A stretch of 64,000 nt of DNA, taken from Rhipidocladum racemiflorum (lineage: Eukaryota; Streptophyta; Magnoliopsida; Poales; Poaceae). The position numbers and the translations under genes were made by a program. The stretch lies in the NCBI GenBank assembly GCA_036346355.1, contig CM070577.1, positions 46,448,309 through 46,512,308 of the forward strand. The letters are read 5' to 3'. Below the pieces are notes generated by a model. That model searched no databases. It saw nothing but the letters and a program-made list of their open reading frames with translations, and was not told where the DNA came from. How positions within the stretch are numbered: the first letter of the stretch is position 1; each line of letters begins with the position of its first letter. Positions 12,389 through 25,562 of this stretch are shown here, in pieces.

Positions 12389-13256
12389 TGTTGTGGACCA
12401 AATGGACTCATCTTCCCTTAACCAACGAAGCGAGGCTTACACCACCTTGCGATTCATACAGATTTGTCTGCGACGTTTAATCCCTCCCGCTGGCGAAGCA
12501 AGGACCACAAACCCTGGAAGTCCATCCCTCGGGAAAGGTAAAAAGGAATAAAGACAACTCCCCTCCGTAGAGAGGGGGAACTCCCCTCCGTAGTGAGGGA
12601 GAAAGACGGAGGGAACTCCCCTCTGCTCCATCTCCTATTGACACAAACACAGTACGGGCTGCCAAAGTCTGACACCTAATGACAGCCCCTTTGGGAACAC
12701 CAGGATATATCGGACTAGCCTGGGACCCAAAAATAAGTAAAATTCCCGTGGAACCCCTATAGAAGGCGTAAGAATATAGGGGGTAAAAATGTAGAACATG
12801 AATAAAAAGACATCATATAGAGCCAATCTAGCCCTTGGCTAAAGACAGGTGGAAGAAAAGGGTTAACAGACAATTTAAAAAAGGCTTGTACCCCAAGGAC
12901 ATAGTGGGGAAAGAGAGGGCCGACCAATGCATGCATGTTCCCTTGTCCGCCCTATAAAAAGGAAAGACGACTGCAGACCACGGCAAGGAAAAAAAGAAGA
13001 AGAGACCCTAGCCCTAGAAAATAAACTCCACAAGAAAGGAGAGCAATTCGGTGGTTCAACACCACCACAGCAGGCATCTACAAATTTTGAAACAAGACGA
13101 GGTTGGCAACCAGTTTTAAATCAAGGGGAAGGTAAGCTCAAGACACTAAGACAAGAGAGATAAAAGCAGAGGAACTTAAATTTTTATAAGTAGGTTTTTA
13201 TAAGTATATTAGTCCTTAAGGCTTTGCGACACACATCTTCCTTAACCGCACACACA
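12389..13256 (+). repeat. 3' LTR of the Tat-type element
   Basis: It begins TGTTGTGGACC directly after a purine-rich GCGGGGCTAG and is taken to end at CACACA near 13256. The 3' border is uncertain because no 5' LTR copy remains to compare. It contains a TATA box and a run of short repeated words (CTCCCCTCCGTAG at 12558-12620). No target duplication can be tested, since the 5' end of the element is lost. Confidence 0.6.
12953..12959 (+). promoter_or_regulatory. TATA box of the Tat 3' LTR
   Basis: TATAAAAAGG sits about 565 bases into the LTR, at the expected end of U3. Transcription from here would run out of the element into 13257 and beyond. Confidence 0.6.
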
Positions 13257-14381
13257 GGTTGGTAATCCTCCTGAGATATCTTATGTCAAGACTCGTCAAC
13301 TAACTGAGCTAGGTCTGTCCCATTCCAGATATATGATTGTATGATTGTCTCAGATCAATGGCTTACAAAGTTAAGTTCTTAATTGATCGAATCAAGACAT
13401 CCAATTGTTCTCAATAACAAATATCTATCGATTCACATAGAATCTTCAACTCAAATGTCACACAAAACCACCCTAGCACACAGCCACTTGCCTCAATCTA
13501 AATCATTTACCACACCAGTTGATTATCGTGCAGCACATGCCATCAACAACTCAATATCATTGTGTGACAATACATAACACACCACCCATCTTCATAAATA
13601 TGTTCCATAGACTATAAGTCAAATTTGAATTTGCACTTTTCAAAAGATACCAATTGTCCATGGCAAGGCTAAGCAAACTAAGCACATTCCAATCAACCCA
13701 CGTTGGTAAATATTAGCAACCAACTAATAATTATCCATCTTATGGTGACAAATGACAAGATAGGTATATTTCAATTGGGTTGATAGTTAATTCCTATGAA
13801 AATAGGTATACAATGAAATAACATGTAATATATTGAAAACAAAATAGAATTAGTATAACTAGGTTCAACATGATCAAAGAACAACTTGCCTTAGAACAAA
13901 TCCTGATCTTATCTTGAACTTGAACTTGAATCAACTCTTCACCCTTGTACACTCGTGGTACTTCAACGTCTAAGTGAAACGAACGGTGAAGAATAAAAAA
14001 ACAAAACACAGACAAAACTAACTCCAAAAACAAAATAAAATACATTGGAGTATAGGGCTTGATTTTAGATGAATTTAAAAACATAAACGGGCTCAATGGG
14101 AATTCATATGAAAGAGAATGCTCATGAAAGATTTACCAGATATAAATCCTGGAAAAAGAGAGAGAAAGGCGAATATTCCTCTCTAAGAAACTGACATGCG
14201 GGCATGGGCTAATTTTCTATTTTCTAATTAATTTTTGAAATTTCCATAAATTAATAGAAGTTAACATGTAGGCCATTGGTCTATAGGCCAAGTCCACGAA
14301 TAGACAAGCCTGGTCTACAGTGGACTCGGCTCATGGGAATGACTCATTAACATGTGGGTATCACACGTCAGAGACTAGGCT
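13257..14381. other. Unassigned AT-rich stretch between two elements
   Basis: I recognise no gene, LTR border or inverted repeat. The sequence is AT-rich with short repeated words (for example GAACTTGAACTTGAA near 13915). It may be an old fragment, or flanking DNA into which the neighbouring elements went. Confidence 0.4.
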
Positions 14382-16974
14382 TGTAACACCCCAGCACGCC
14401 ACATGCCCCGAGTGCGACACCCTCAAGCAACTAGCAACACCATGACACAAGAGAAACAGCAAAAGAACCTAAACATGCTAGTAGATCGCCGAACTTACTA
14501 AAAACTTTGGCAGCACCTTCCCTAAAACTAGGACATCCACTCAGCAGACAAAAAATAGAATTTAATCTAAACACATCAACAAGTCATGGTATCCACTAAC
14601 CATCATGACTTGTTAAGCACAACATCAAGAAGACGATCACAATGTAAGTTTCAAGCAGAAATATCTAGGAATCTAATCAAGACATTCTACCAGCTATTAA
14701 TCTTTAGCAACACAGAGATAAAGGCCACAACACAATTATTACAAAGGCTTCAACTAATTATCAACATGAATCATTCTTTCAACCTATTATTTGTACATGT
14801 CATGAAAGTGAGTGACGCGATGCTATTTCCTGACCCGGCGAGTTGTCCTCAGAGTACCTAAAAACATTTAACAAACAAGCGTGAGTCCAAGACTTAGCAA
14901 AGTGCATCACAAAACCAATTAACACAAATAAATAAACAGTAGGAGCATATTTGTTATCCAAATGCACAAATTCGTACAACAATAATATCAACAACATTTA
15001 CCTCTTTTCACTTCATTACTCAATTCTTACACATACCTCTTTAAATCTTTTTTGATGAGTCCACGACTCGATCCCAACTCTACACATTTCCATTTAACTC
15101 AAAATCATCATTAGGATGCAATGCGACATGAATGCCCTTTTCGATGCACGTACCGGTCTGCTGAGTGCACACCCATCGGTGTGCACCCTCAAGTCCCTTC
15201 CATCCCGTGGAAGGTGCCTACTCTTACTATCTCGCTCCCATTCACCTTGATGAATGGGACTACGAGGTAGGACTTTCGTGTCCACTACATGTGAACACAG
15301 AGGCCCGCATCAAAATGGGTTGCCTCTTCCATTATGATTGCGTAAATGCAATTAACACAATTAAATTGCAACTACATTCATTTCTAACATTTCACATAGC
15401 CAAATTTAAATACATGATCATCAACCATACTCACATCCAATACTTAACATTCATATTCATCTAATCGATTCACACACATATGACCTACCAATATAACTAT
15501 GAACTTAGCATTTGCATCATCATAATTATCAACATGATCAAAATCACAAACAAAGCATGCCACATTCCTTTTAGCATTTAAACGACATGATACACTTGCC
15601 TTTTAACCTCATAAAGCAATGTGGCGCGAGGTTGAAGCCTCCTCCGAAGCCACATCTCCTAAAATAAGCATCACACAATCTATAGACAACCACCACACTT
15701 TTCACTCACTACAACAAACTTGCCCCAAAACAGCCCAACATTCTGAATTTTCAGACAAAACTGCTTGGGTAGCCCACTTCGCCAAAGCACAACTAATGCT
15801 ATACAACTTCAAATTAAGCAAATGAAGACATTTTCATCATATACACAGAAATTCCCATCATCTCTAGGCAATTTTAAATTCCAATTTGGCCTCCCACTTG
15901 CTCTAAATCATAGAACAAAATTGAATCTACTACTGGTCGCAAATTTGGACAGCAAATGGAAATTCTTTCATAACTTTCAAATGATTGAACCAAAATTCAA
16001 TTTCTTGGACTCTAAACGACCTCAAGAGGATGAAATACAATTTCTCCACAACCATTGAATCAGGAAATGGATCTAAAGTCCTCGAACTGCACTTTGAACT
16101 TTAGACAAACTCTGAACTTTCAGCAGAAATCTCAGTTCTGGATGGCAACTTCAACAAGCCATAACTTTTGATTCCTAACTCCAAATCAAGAAAACAAATA
16201 CATTTTCTAAATCTATAGGAAATTTCCTAGCTTTCTCTAGGCAAATGGAAAGTCCAATTCAGCATGTAGGTAGCTAGCTCAAATCCTCAGTTGAACATTT
16301 CGGGTATAATCAAAGAAACAATCTAGACAGTTAATACTAAAAAGTGCATAACATTCAAATGGCTGATCAGATTTTAGTGATCTTATGCTCAAATTAAAGG
16401 GGAAAGGATTATCTACAACTTCTTCTACAACCAAAGAATAATTTGACCAACCTAGGTATCCCAAAACTGAGCCATAATTTTCATCTCAAAAAACAGCAAG
16501 GGTTTCCCACCACTTTACAACTAGTTTCCCTCCAAAATTCTTAGATCTAGGAACCCTAGAACCCATACAACCAGCCAAGACCTCCATTAGAGTAAGAAAA
16601 ACAAGCTCCAAAGTTTACCTTGCTGCAGCACCAAGGGGAGGGAGGCGCCAAGGGGGAGCTCCATTGTAGGGGAAGGAGGCCATGGGAGGCTGCCATAGGA
16701 GAATGAGAAGGAGGTCTCCCTGGTTCTGCTGCTATTACACGAGTGAGAGGGAGGAGGAAATTCCAAAGCAATCGGCTGGGAGGAGGTGAAATGGGAGGAA
16801 TTGGTTGGGGGATGGGGAGTGTGTGTGTGGGGTATGAGGTGGCTAGATACTTGGCCCACAAAACTACTGCTTGCCCAACAAAACAATTAGCTAGCCTGGA
16901 TGGCCCCCCACACACGACGAGAGAAACCCACAATAGAATTCATCAATCCTCCTGAGAAATCCTGGAATATTACA
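14382..16974 (-). repeat. LTR (2593 bp) of the minus-strand Tekay-type element
   Basis: It is bounded by TG and CA, with the polypurine tract outside its right end. Inside, near 15160-15200, lies the module with inverted words CACACCCATCGGTGTG and GTGCACCCTC. That module also occurs in the LTRs at 21262, 29321 and 35823. A GC-rich leader-like part lies at 16610-16830, near the right end. Confidence 0.72.
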
Positions 16975-18020
16975 TTCTCCTCGCCTTAAAGGAATTCGAC
17001 CCCGAATACTAAGAATACCAATTCCAAAAACAATGTTCACAAGGTACTTAAACTTCTTTGCCACCCAAATTACCCACGCAAAGACTTCAAACAGAAACGA
17101 ACGATAACCAACACTCCAAATCCAGCTATTGACAAAAGTGAGTTCACTTAGCTCAACTAAATGCTCCCTCTCACGATTCCTCATTCACTTCAATTTCTAC
17201 TAAAATTTGCAAGGTACAAAATTCCCTAGCAATCTGGATTCCAAAGAATTTCCCGAACCAGAAATCTCATAAGAATTTTCTCCATCATAATCCTCAATCT
17301 CACCCACTAAAGGGCTCAATGACAAAATTGATATGCCATATCTCCATATCCAACATATCATACCACGATCTTAAGAACCAGTCTGACATAACTCAGACTA
17401 GACTTTCCTTTAGCACTAAAACACACTATGCCTTTTACTCGATTATTCTTCTCCACAAAAGAGGGTATTAACTTCTAAACTCAACAGAACTCTAACCTCC
17501 TCTTTCTACCGCTCTATCATGATTCATCAAACTCAAAATAACACAATCATCGTGAGACACATCCATTTAACAAGCATTTAACCATTTTCACCATTAGTAT
17601 TTGAACGGTCACCTAGGGTTCCAAACTTGAACCCCTAAGGAAACAATATTAACCAATGCTCTCGAAAGAATTAGCCCCCTTGTGGCATAATTTTCCTTTC
17701 AAATTCACAACTATAATATTTTTTTTCTATTCTCTCCTAGGCATATCTCACACCCAGGGACAACTATCTAAATTAAATGTTTACAACCGAACACTTTATA
17801 TCAAGTTGCAATTGCCTTCTTTACAACCAACGATATTCTCAACCAAATTTGAACCAAGACATCAACAACCCCATCACAATCCACCCTTATACATTAATGT
17901 TCAACACCTAACCCAAACTAGGGCCGTAAAGCATTACCAAACCTCAATTGGTTCTTTTTCTAAGAGGGTCTCGCGCTCACATACTCTCACTCAATTGGTT
18001 CTTCTGGACAACCCTGACTT
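14382..18020 (-). mobile_element. Minus-strand Tekay-type LTR with truncated, non-coding internal stub
   Basis: The LTR (14382-16974) starts TGTAACACCCC and ends ATTACA on the plus strand, that is, TGTAAT...GGTGTTACA in its own orientation. Next to its right end is a complement of CCTTTAAGGCGAGGAGAA, a good polypurine tract, so the internal region lies to the right and the element is on the minus strand. About 1 kb of internal DNA remains. It shows no reading frame with recognisable gag or pol and stops where the copia sequence begins near 18020. The other LTR is missing. It resembles the LARD-like element at 29321-37971 in architecture. Confidence 0.72.
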
Positions 18021-18039
18021 TGAGTGAGTGACTCACTCA

Positions 18040-19944
18040 AACAGACCACCAATGATTTGATCTAGTGGATGAGCCCACTAAATGTGGCAGGGAGGTCCAG
18101 AAGTAGAAGTGGCATCTACTTCTCACATGGGAGAAGCATGAATAGAGCCACTAGCTGCTGATGAGTCTGAGGGTAAGGGCTAGTCTTCCTGAGGTGCAGA
18201 AATGGGAACAGGTGGCACCTCAGGTGCAGAGGGGACTGAATCAGGCATAACACCATCATCTCCATCATCCTCATCCTCTGCAATGATAGACTAGAAAAGA
18301 GGAGAAGAGCCTAAAATGTCTAGTCTAGTACCTAGACTAGCCTCATCAAAGGTTACCCCACAGGTCTCTATCATCCTACTCGCACCACAGTCCCAAATCC
18401 TGTAGCTATAGGAAGAAGTTGAGTAACCCATAAAAATCCCATCAGCAGAATGTGACTCGAACTTATCTAGGTTACCAGATTACAAGGAAAAACACTTCCA
18501 ACAAAAAACACAAAAATGCGAAACACTGGGCTTTCGCCCATATCTCAACTCATAAGAAGTGCAGTGCAAGTGTGCCCTAAGAAAAACTTTGTTAGAAAAA
18601 TGGCAAGTCGTAGCTACGGCCTCAACCCAAAACTTCCTAGGAGTGTTGTATTCATCTAGCATCATCCTGGCCATCTCTACCAGGGTCATGTTCTTCCTCT
18701 CCACAATGCCATTTTGTTGAGGAACATATAGAGAAGAGAATTGATGCTCTATGTCTAAATCCTCATAGAAGCTACTAAAGTAGGAGTTCTTGAACTCCAT
18801 GCCATTGTCACTGCTGATCGCTCATAAGGCACCTGGGAGCTCAATGGATAACCTACGGACCAAGCCCCTAAAGTGGCAAAATGACTCATCCTTCGAGGCC
18901 ATGAATAACACCCAAGAATACCTCAAAAATCATCAATAATGACAAGAATATACCACTTCCCTCCCGCTAACTGCATTCTAGCTGGACCAATAGTGTCCAT
19001 ATGTAAAACCAGTCCTGGTGCATCAGTCATCATAAGGGTGACTAGGGATGAGAAGCAGCAACCATCTTGCCATGTCAGCAAGGAGAACATACCAAATCTT
19101 TGACCATCTTGAGCTTGGAAAAACCACGAATGAGATCATGGCTGCTAACTCAGGTCAAATGATCAAATCCTATATGACCAAGTCTTCTATGTTAAAAGGA
19201 GAGATCACGGGACTCTGAGGTAATCAAGCAATGGAGAGTGTCTCCAGAAGAAGAAAAATTAGCACGAAAGACTCCCAAATCTAGAAATCCCACAAACTAA
19301 CCCTCTAGAAGAATCGAGAATTCTATAGGTGCTACTCTTAAAGCTTACCTTTAAATCATCATCGACAAGCTGAGAAACAGAAAGCAAATTGTATTGCAGC
19401 TTACTAACTAAGGCAACATCCTTAAGAATAAAATTATCATTAATAATGCAAACATTACCTTTAGCGATGACTCTACCTAAAGAAGCGTCCCCAAAAGTGA
19501 TCACCTCATCACCGAGAGCTTGAACTAGGGAAGAGAACCAACAGGAGTCTCCAGTCATGTATCGAGAATAGCCGAACTCTACGTTCCAAATCCCCCTTCC
19601 CCATCCTACGGACTTGAATCAAAGAGAGCAAAAAGCAGATGACTCAGTTCTGGGATAGATCAGTGCACATCTAGGAACCCAACACTGAGTCACCCAAGCA
19701 GAAGACGTGGTCATAGGAGCAATAGAATGAACCCTAACACCTTTCTATGACTCTACTCTCAAAAAATCAGAAACAGCTCATGTAGGACGTTGGTTCGTCG
19801 GTGTGCAAAGGCCGAACCATCCCAATGCTGCTGCCCAAACCTCCTACTAGAGAAAGCAAACTCTCATCGCTGATACCTACCTCGATGGAAAGAATGATGA
19901 ATATCATAAGGACGGTGAAAGGACTAACCACGAATAGATTCATC
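18040..19944 (-). pseudogene. pol: Copia pol fragment (GAG-pre-integrase and integrase)
   Basis: A stretch at 19558-19259 reads MTGDSCWFSSL...FGDASLG and LSVSQLVDDDL, the protease/GAG-pre-integrase region of SIRE-type copia. At 18800-18480 come PQQNGIVERKNMTLVEMARM and KFWVEAVATT, the end of the integrase core. The segment 18480-18030 is an acidic, serine-rich linker that ends near a HPLDQIIG-like motif, the usual entry to RT. Many stops and frameshifts are present, and RT is absent. Confidence 0.82.
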
Positions 19945-19948
19945 CTGG

Positions 19949-21187
19949 GAGACTAAGATGTACAGGGATTTGAAAAATAATTTCTAGTGGAAAAGGATGA
20001 GAGTTGACATTACGAAGTATGTGGCATCTTGTGGGATTTGTCAGAAGATTAAGGCTGAACACAAGCGTCCTGCCGGTCTGTTGCAGCCGTTGGAGATTCC
20101 TGTTTGGCCTTGGGACGACATTTCTATGGACTTTGTGGTTGGCCTACCTCATACTCCACGAGGGAAGGATGCTGTATGGGTTGTGGTGGACCATCTTAGC
20201 AAGTCCGCTCACTTCATTCCTATCCGCACTACCAATTCGGCGAGCCAGTTGGCTCCCATGTATGTGTGGGAAATTGTGAGACTGCATGGTGTGCCCAAGA
20301 CGATTATGTCTTATCGGGATGCGAAATTTGTCTCTAAATTTTGGGAGAGTTTGCAGAATGATTTGGGTACACAGCTTCGCCTTAGCACCACTTTTCACCA
20401 TCAAACTGATGGGCAATCTGAGCGTACCATTCAAACCTTGGAGGATATGCTCAAGGCCTGTGTTATGACTTGGAAAGGTAGCTGGGAAGATCATTTGCCA
20501 CTAGCAGAGTTCGCTTACAATAACAGCTATCATTCTAGCATCCGGGCTGCCCCTTATGAAGTGTTGTATGGTCAGAAGTGTAGATCGCCGCTTTGTTGGG
20601 ACGCAGTGGGAGAGAGGGCGGTCCTTGGACCGGATTGGGTTTAGCAAATTGTTGATCGGGTGGCAGAGGTGCGGCAGAACCTTCTTGCAGCTCAGAGTAG
20701 ACAGAAGAGCTATGCTGATGTGAGAAGGCGAGATTTAGAGTTTGCGGTGGATGATAGTGTACTTTTGCGAGTGTCTCCCACCAAAGGTGTGGTTGGTTTT
20801 GGCACCAAAGGGAAGCTTAGTCCGAGGTATGTCGACCCTTTCCCTATCACAGCTCGAGTTGGTAAGTTGGCTTATTGCTTGGAGCTACCGTAGTTGATGC
20901 AAGGGGTTCACAATGTGTTTCATATTTCGATGCTGAGAAAGTATTTGCATGGCCCGGAGTTGGTGGTTCTTTTGGAGCCATTGGTGCTTGATCAGGACCT
21001 CACTTTTGAGTCCCGGACCGTGAAAATTCTAGGAAATTCGGAGCGAGTGTTGAAGAACATAACGCTTACATTTGTCAAGGTCCTGTGGTCGCACCAGTCT
21101 GAGAGAGAAGCGACCTGGGAGTTGGAGTCTCGCATGCACGAGCGATACCTTGAGCAATTCTCATCAGGTATGAACCGTGAACCTTAG
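19949..21187 (+). pseudogene. pol: Tekay integrase and chromodomain, three in-frame TAG stops
   Basis: One frame holds the following in order: KMYRDLKNNF, the CGICQK zinc finger part, MDFVVGLP (first catalytic Asp), SYRDAKF (second), GQSERTIQTLEDML (Glu), HNVFHISMLRKY, and a C-terminal chromodomain ending SEREATWELESRM. The DDE triad is intact. The frame is broken only by TAG codons, just after NNF (about 19987), at 20642-20644 and at 20891-20893. They occupy places where relatives have W, Q and P, so at least two can be explained by single C-to-T or G-to-A transitions. Upstream domains are missing. Confidence 0.9.
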
Positions 21188-21261
21188 CTCTCTCTCGTTT
21201 TGTTTGGTTGCGTAGGGGCGTGTCTTGGATTCGAGGTCGAATCCTGTTAAGGGGGAAAGAA

Positions 21262-23426
21262 TGTGACATCTTAGAATGTGACATTATAGAATACGGCATT
21301 ACGGTACGACTTTATACCCTGGTTTTGGACCGTTTCCGGGTGTTTGGGCCCTTTCGAGGGAGTTTTGGGCCTTGGGGGAATCAGTTGGGCCTTGGGGGAC
21401 CTAGTTGGGTCGAAGGTGGGTGCTCTTGGCCCATGTGGGGGAGTTGGGGGGCAGCACATCCTGCCCATGCGCCCCCCAAACCCTACCCCTTGCACCTCTT
21501 CGCCCCCAATCCCACCTCCTAGCCGCCCCCCCTCTCCACCTTGCGCCCCCCTCCTCTCCACCTTGCGCCTCCCCTCCACCTCCTAGCTGGCTCTAGCTAG
21601 GAACCATCCCCTCCTTTGCTGCCACACCCTCCCCCTCCGTTGGTCTCTCCATTGGGAAGCTTCGCAACCAAGAGGATCCGGCGGATTTGGCGTGTGGAAG
21701 GAGATCGAGGCCGGGAGAAGGATTTCGGTGTTCGAGTGGTTCTTCGAGGGAGGTAAGTGTTTGTAGATTATTTTGTAGGGTTGTGGTGCTGGTTAGAGGG
21801 GAGAATCCATGCCTAAAATCCTTATATAGGTGCTGTTTCTAGATGGGATTAGGGTAATTGCTATTCAATCCAATGTTGTGATCTCGGGCAGATTGGATGC
21901 TTGTGATTAGGGATCGATTTCGAAAATTTTAGATGCGTTTTCTGATCGGCCGGCTGTTACAAAAGTTGTATGTAATTCAATTACCTTTAATTGGAAATCA
22001 AGAATGTTAAATTCCATCCAACCGTTTAAACGTTATGTCTGTTTTACCGAACGTTGTCCAATCTGTGACGTGATTGGGATAGATTGTGTTTAACTGTAGA
22101 TTAGAGGATTTTTGAGGCCGACTCAGTCTTCGCGAATGCTTAGAAAAAGTTTGGAAATCTCCTAAGCTTCCTGAAAATGTACTCGTTTACCTTATTCGGA
22201 GTTTTAGAACTCAAGTTATGCTAGTTGGAAGCCCGCTGTCCCTTGGACAGATTCTTTGTTTTCGGGTTTTAGGAGTGAGGTGCGAAGTCGTTGAAGATGA
22301 TCGCTCTTGTACTGTTTTGTGTGTAAGTTCTTGAGTGTAATGTACCTTTGTGCAGGTGGTGTGACCCCGGGGGTGCCCTCAACATCTCGCCACTCCGTCG
22401 CACACGGTTGAAGGCAAGTGTATTGGGATGGATTTGGGTTTTTGGGTGACCAAGTAGATGTGTAGCTTTGCTGTGATACTATATGATGCGCTAATTTGTC
22501 ATATTGATCCTTGCATGTGATATGATGTTCATGTTTAGTTTAAGGTTATGCCATTGTTATACTGAGTTTCCTTTATGCAAGTTATATCATGATGTGGCAT
22601 ATGTGCATTCATAATGGAAGAGGCGACCCATTCTGATGCGGGCCTCTGTGTTCACACATAGTGAACACGAAAGTCCTACCTCGTAGTCCCATCCACGGTT
22701 GTGTATAAGAGCGAGTCAGTAAGAGTAGGCACCCTCCACGGGATGGAAGGGAAAGAGGGTGCATACCGACGGGTGTGCACTCGGCAATACCGGTATGTGC
22801 TAAGCAAACAGACATGTGCATTGCATTGCATGAATGATGATGTTGATGAGATGTCTATAAGATGCATTATGAGATGCTTATGATGTTGATTATGAGATGT
22901 AGTGATGATGTTATTGAAAACTGTTTGCTTATTTCCATTGCAATACACTTTGCTCAGTGATGAACTCACGTTTGTGATTTTATGTTGTTTTAGGTACCAT
23001 GAAACCGGCATGCGGGAAAGGGAGTTAGCGGCACATCTTCATGTAGTTTCATTCACCTAGACAACTACACTCTATCATTTGTAGTTGTGATGATTAGTTT
23101 TATTGCGCTAAACTTGGATTATGCCATAATGTGTGCTTGGTTATATCGTTCACTTCGTTTTGGTTCATGAACATTTGAGTTTATAATCTGGCTTTGAATT
23201 GATGCTATAGCTCTTGATATTCATGTTTTATATGTCATTCATTAAGTTATTGTGATATGATATTATTATTTCTGCTTCAAACCATGAAAAACAAACGAGA
23301 TGCTGCTGAATTTTTCATATAAACAATTTGTGTACTTGCTGTAATTTGGCCTTAATTATGATATTTGGTTGTTGTTTCTACCCTGTTTGGTGAAATTCTG
23401 GGCACACTAGCTGCCGGGGTGTTACA
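21262..23426 (+). repeat. 3' LTR (2165 bp) of the truncated Tekay element
   Basis: It starts TGTGACATC directly after the purine tract and ends GGGGTGTTACA. A leader-like CT-rich, GC-rich part lies at 21450-21650. The module with ACCGACGGGTGTGCAC is at 22764-22780. The word TTGCTCAGTGATGAACTCAC at 22950-22969 matches the LARD-like LTR. The short TIR (TGT...ACA) and overall plan match the other three Tekay-type LTRs in the window. Confidence 0.88.
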
Positions 23427-25340
23427 AGCGGAAGAATGGATAGTGCGTGCATATATCTCTTTATGCATTGCTGCCTCAATCTGGACGGCCTCACAAGAAA
23501 TGAAAGGGGCATTTCTAATTCTAACAACCTGGGCCTCTAACTTCTTCCTAAGCTCAATATGGATTTTATCCAAGTCCCCCTCAATCTCAGCACAAAGCAA
23601 GCAACTATTTTATGACTTTGATAATAAGTCCTTAGCAAGTTTAGCACACTTGACTTCTAAAGCATTTTTGTCAAGTTTTAGTTGTTCGTAGCCCTCACAT
23701 GAGCTGACTGGGTCCTTAGAACTATGCAATTCAAGTTCATCATTTCTAGAAGAAATCTTCCTAAGGTGAGTGCTCATGGAATCAATTTTAGCTAGGAGTT
23801 TAAGGCAACTTTCGCAAGAAGCAGTTGTGCGAGCATAAAAAAAACTAGCATCACCAGGAGTGACATCAATAGGACTAGTACTAGCATTCTTCGACCTAAG
23901 ACCGTCAAGCTCAGAAAGCACACTACCATGCATGGTCCTTAGGTTCTCAAGCTCCACAAGCAAAGCATCACACAAAGAGTAATCAGCATCACAGGAGAAA
24001 TATCTAAGTGATGCTAACACCCATGATAGACTATCTACCTCCTTCTCTAACTCTGAACACCTCGACCTAGCCTTAGCATTAAACTTGCCTAACTTACAGA
24101 AGGCGTCATTAAGCTCATCATAGGTGGGTACCTCATTAGAGTCGTTGTAGAGGTCGTTGTCGTTGATGTCTTTGGCATCCGCTATGAATCACATGACGGA
24201 GAAGTCGTCGCTACTCTTATTCTTCTCTCTAAGATCATTGTTTCCCTCATTGATCCACGTCTCCGTGTTAGAGAGGTTGATGTCATCGAGTGCGGCGAGG
24301 ACGCGGTGGAAGAGCTTCTTATTCTTTGAGTAGTTGTGATACTTCTTCTCACGTGCTAGCTCGTGAGTTGGAGGCTTCTTGTTGCGGTTCTTGTCAGTGT
24401 AGTTATTTTGCTCGAACCGCCAACATCATTCTTGCTCTTCTCCAGCTTGGGATAATTTGCTCAAATGTGGTTGGGGCCACCACACTCGTAACAGGTGATC
24501 GTGCCACCACACTTCCTCTCCCTCACTCTCTGGTACCCATGGGAAAATTTGCTGGCCAAGAGAGCTAGCTCATTCTCTAGAAACTTGTCCAGTTGATTAG
24601 CGCTTAGCTCACAGGGAGCGGAGAGGAAAAAACCTGAAGAAAACTCAGAAATAGATCCTGTGGGATCGGTGACCAAGGCCATCAAATGAGACTTCATCTT
24701 ACAAGAAACAACATCGATCTCATGAGTCTTGAGTTAAAGCCCATCAAGAGTAAAGGTTGAAAGGTTTGTGGTGTCCTTGATGGTGATCACCTTCATTTCC
24801 CAAACCTGAAGATCGAGTGCGGTTAGAAAATGATGAGCGCTCTTCGAGTCAGAGTAAGTGCATCCTACTGCACGGAGATCGCACAAAATCTTAGTAAAAT
24901 GAGCAAAGCACTCATCTTGGGTCTTACGAGTGTGCTACTCGAACTTGTTGTAGTCACACTTGTACTGATCCTGCCTCACCATCTTGATCTGAGTGGTGCC
25001 CTCATGGCAAGCATCAAGGGTCACTTAGATTTTATGGCCAGATCATAGGTGAGAGAACCAGTCATACTCACTACAGATCAAACTCTGTATGAGAATGTTC
25101 CTTGCCTTAACATTTGCCTCAACATCAACCATATTCATGGCATCGATGTTCTCATCGGCAGGAACCTCATACGGGAGTTTCACCTTCTACCATATCAGGA
25201 AGCCATGGGCAGTGACGTATGACTCCATCCTAGACTTCCAGAAGGGAAAATCAACTCTAGAAAAGATTGGAGGCTTGGTGGAATATTTGTTGGTCGCCAT
25301 AGCTCTTGAGAACGGTCAAGATCTATAAGAAGAGCAAAAC
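23427..25340 (-). pseudogene. gag: Copia gag with zinc knuckle and long coiled coil
   Basis: On the minus strand, gag begins near 25300 with a reading close to TNKYSTKPPIFSR. The CCHC knuckle at about 24490-24440 reads CYECGGPNHI followed by a TGA stop. The last cysteine is replaced by tyrosine (NYP), so the knuckle is broken. A charged coiled-coil region follows (24020-23430, including LRSKNAS and SCESCLKLLAKIDSM), typical of the extended gag of SIRE/Maximus elements. The sequence ends where the Tekay LTR begins at 23426. Confidence 0.78.
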
Positions 25341-25354
25341 CGGTTCTGATACCA
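25341..25354 (-). other. Primer binding site of the copia element
   Basis: The minus strand reads TGGTATCAGAACCG, complementary to the 3' end of initiator methionine tRNA. It lies two bases inside the LTR end at 25357. This fixes the orientation of the element and the LTR border. Confidence 0.85.
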
Positions 25355-25484
25355 ATTGAAAGATCGAGATAGCCATCAGAGGGGGTGAATGATCCTAAAT
25401 TAAAATTTTTCCACCTACTGGAAGAATAGAGGCCAACCAAAAACAAAAAAATCGAGAAGAATCAAAAACCTTCAGAGTCAGAAA

Positions 25485-25562
25485 CAGGGCGACACTACCG
25501 ACTCTAGGGGGATAGTGCCGATTATGCGGTATTACCGCTCCTAAAGGGTGGAAGTGTCGGTC
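25485..25562. repeat. CGGTAGTGCCG-type motif cluster in copia LTR (first part)
   Basis: The words CGACACTACCGAC, ATAGTGCCGATTATG and GCGGTATTACCGC occur within 70 bases. This is a weaker version of the array at 130-355. Confidence 0.7.

Larger units (their letters stand above)
3376..13256 (+). mobile_element. 5'-truncated Tat-lineage (Grande/RIRE2-like) Ty3/gypsy retrotransposon
   Basis: The order is protease, RT, RNase H, archaeal-type RNase H, integrase, 76-bp tandem repeats, an antisense accessory gene, then a 3' LTR. The extra RNase H with YDGS / AEYEAL / YTDSKL motifs and the antisense PF04195-like gene are marks of the Tat lineage in plants. Gag, the primer binding site and the 5' LTR are missing: the reading frame starts abruptly just upstream of the protease, next to unrelated LTR-like DNA. 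It can be neither autonomous nor mobile as it stands. Confidence 0.88.
19945..23426 (+). mobile_element. 5'-truncated Tekay-type chromovirus with intact 3' LTR
   Basis: Coding sequence begins in the zinc-binding start of integrase and runs through the chromodomain. A purine tract (TTAAGGGGGAAAGAA, 21247-21261) and a complete 3' LTR follow. It lies inside the copia remnant in the opposite orientation. Because its 5' side is cut off, no target duplication can be checked, and it is unclear whether the truncation came from deletion across the junction. Confidence 0.85.

Noticed and set aside
16556..16933. 125-residue minus-strand frame
   Set aside because: It lies in the GC-rich leader part of an LTR, with overlapping frames on both strands and no domain.
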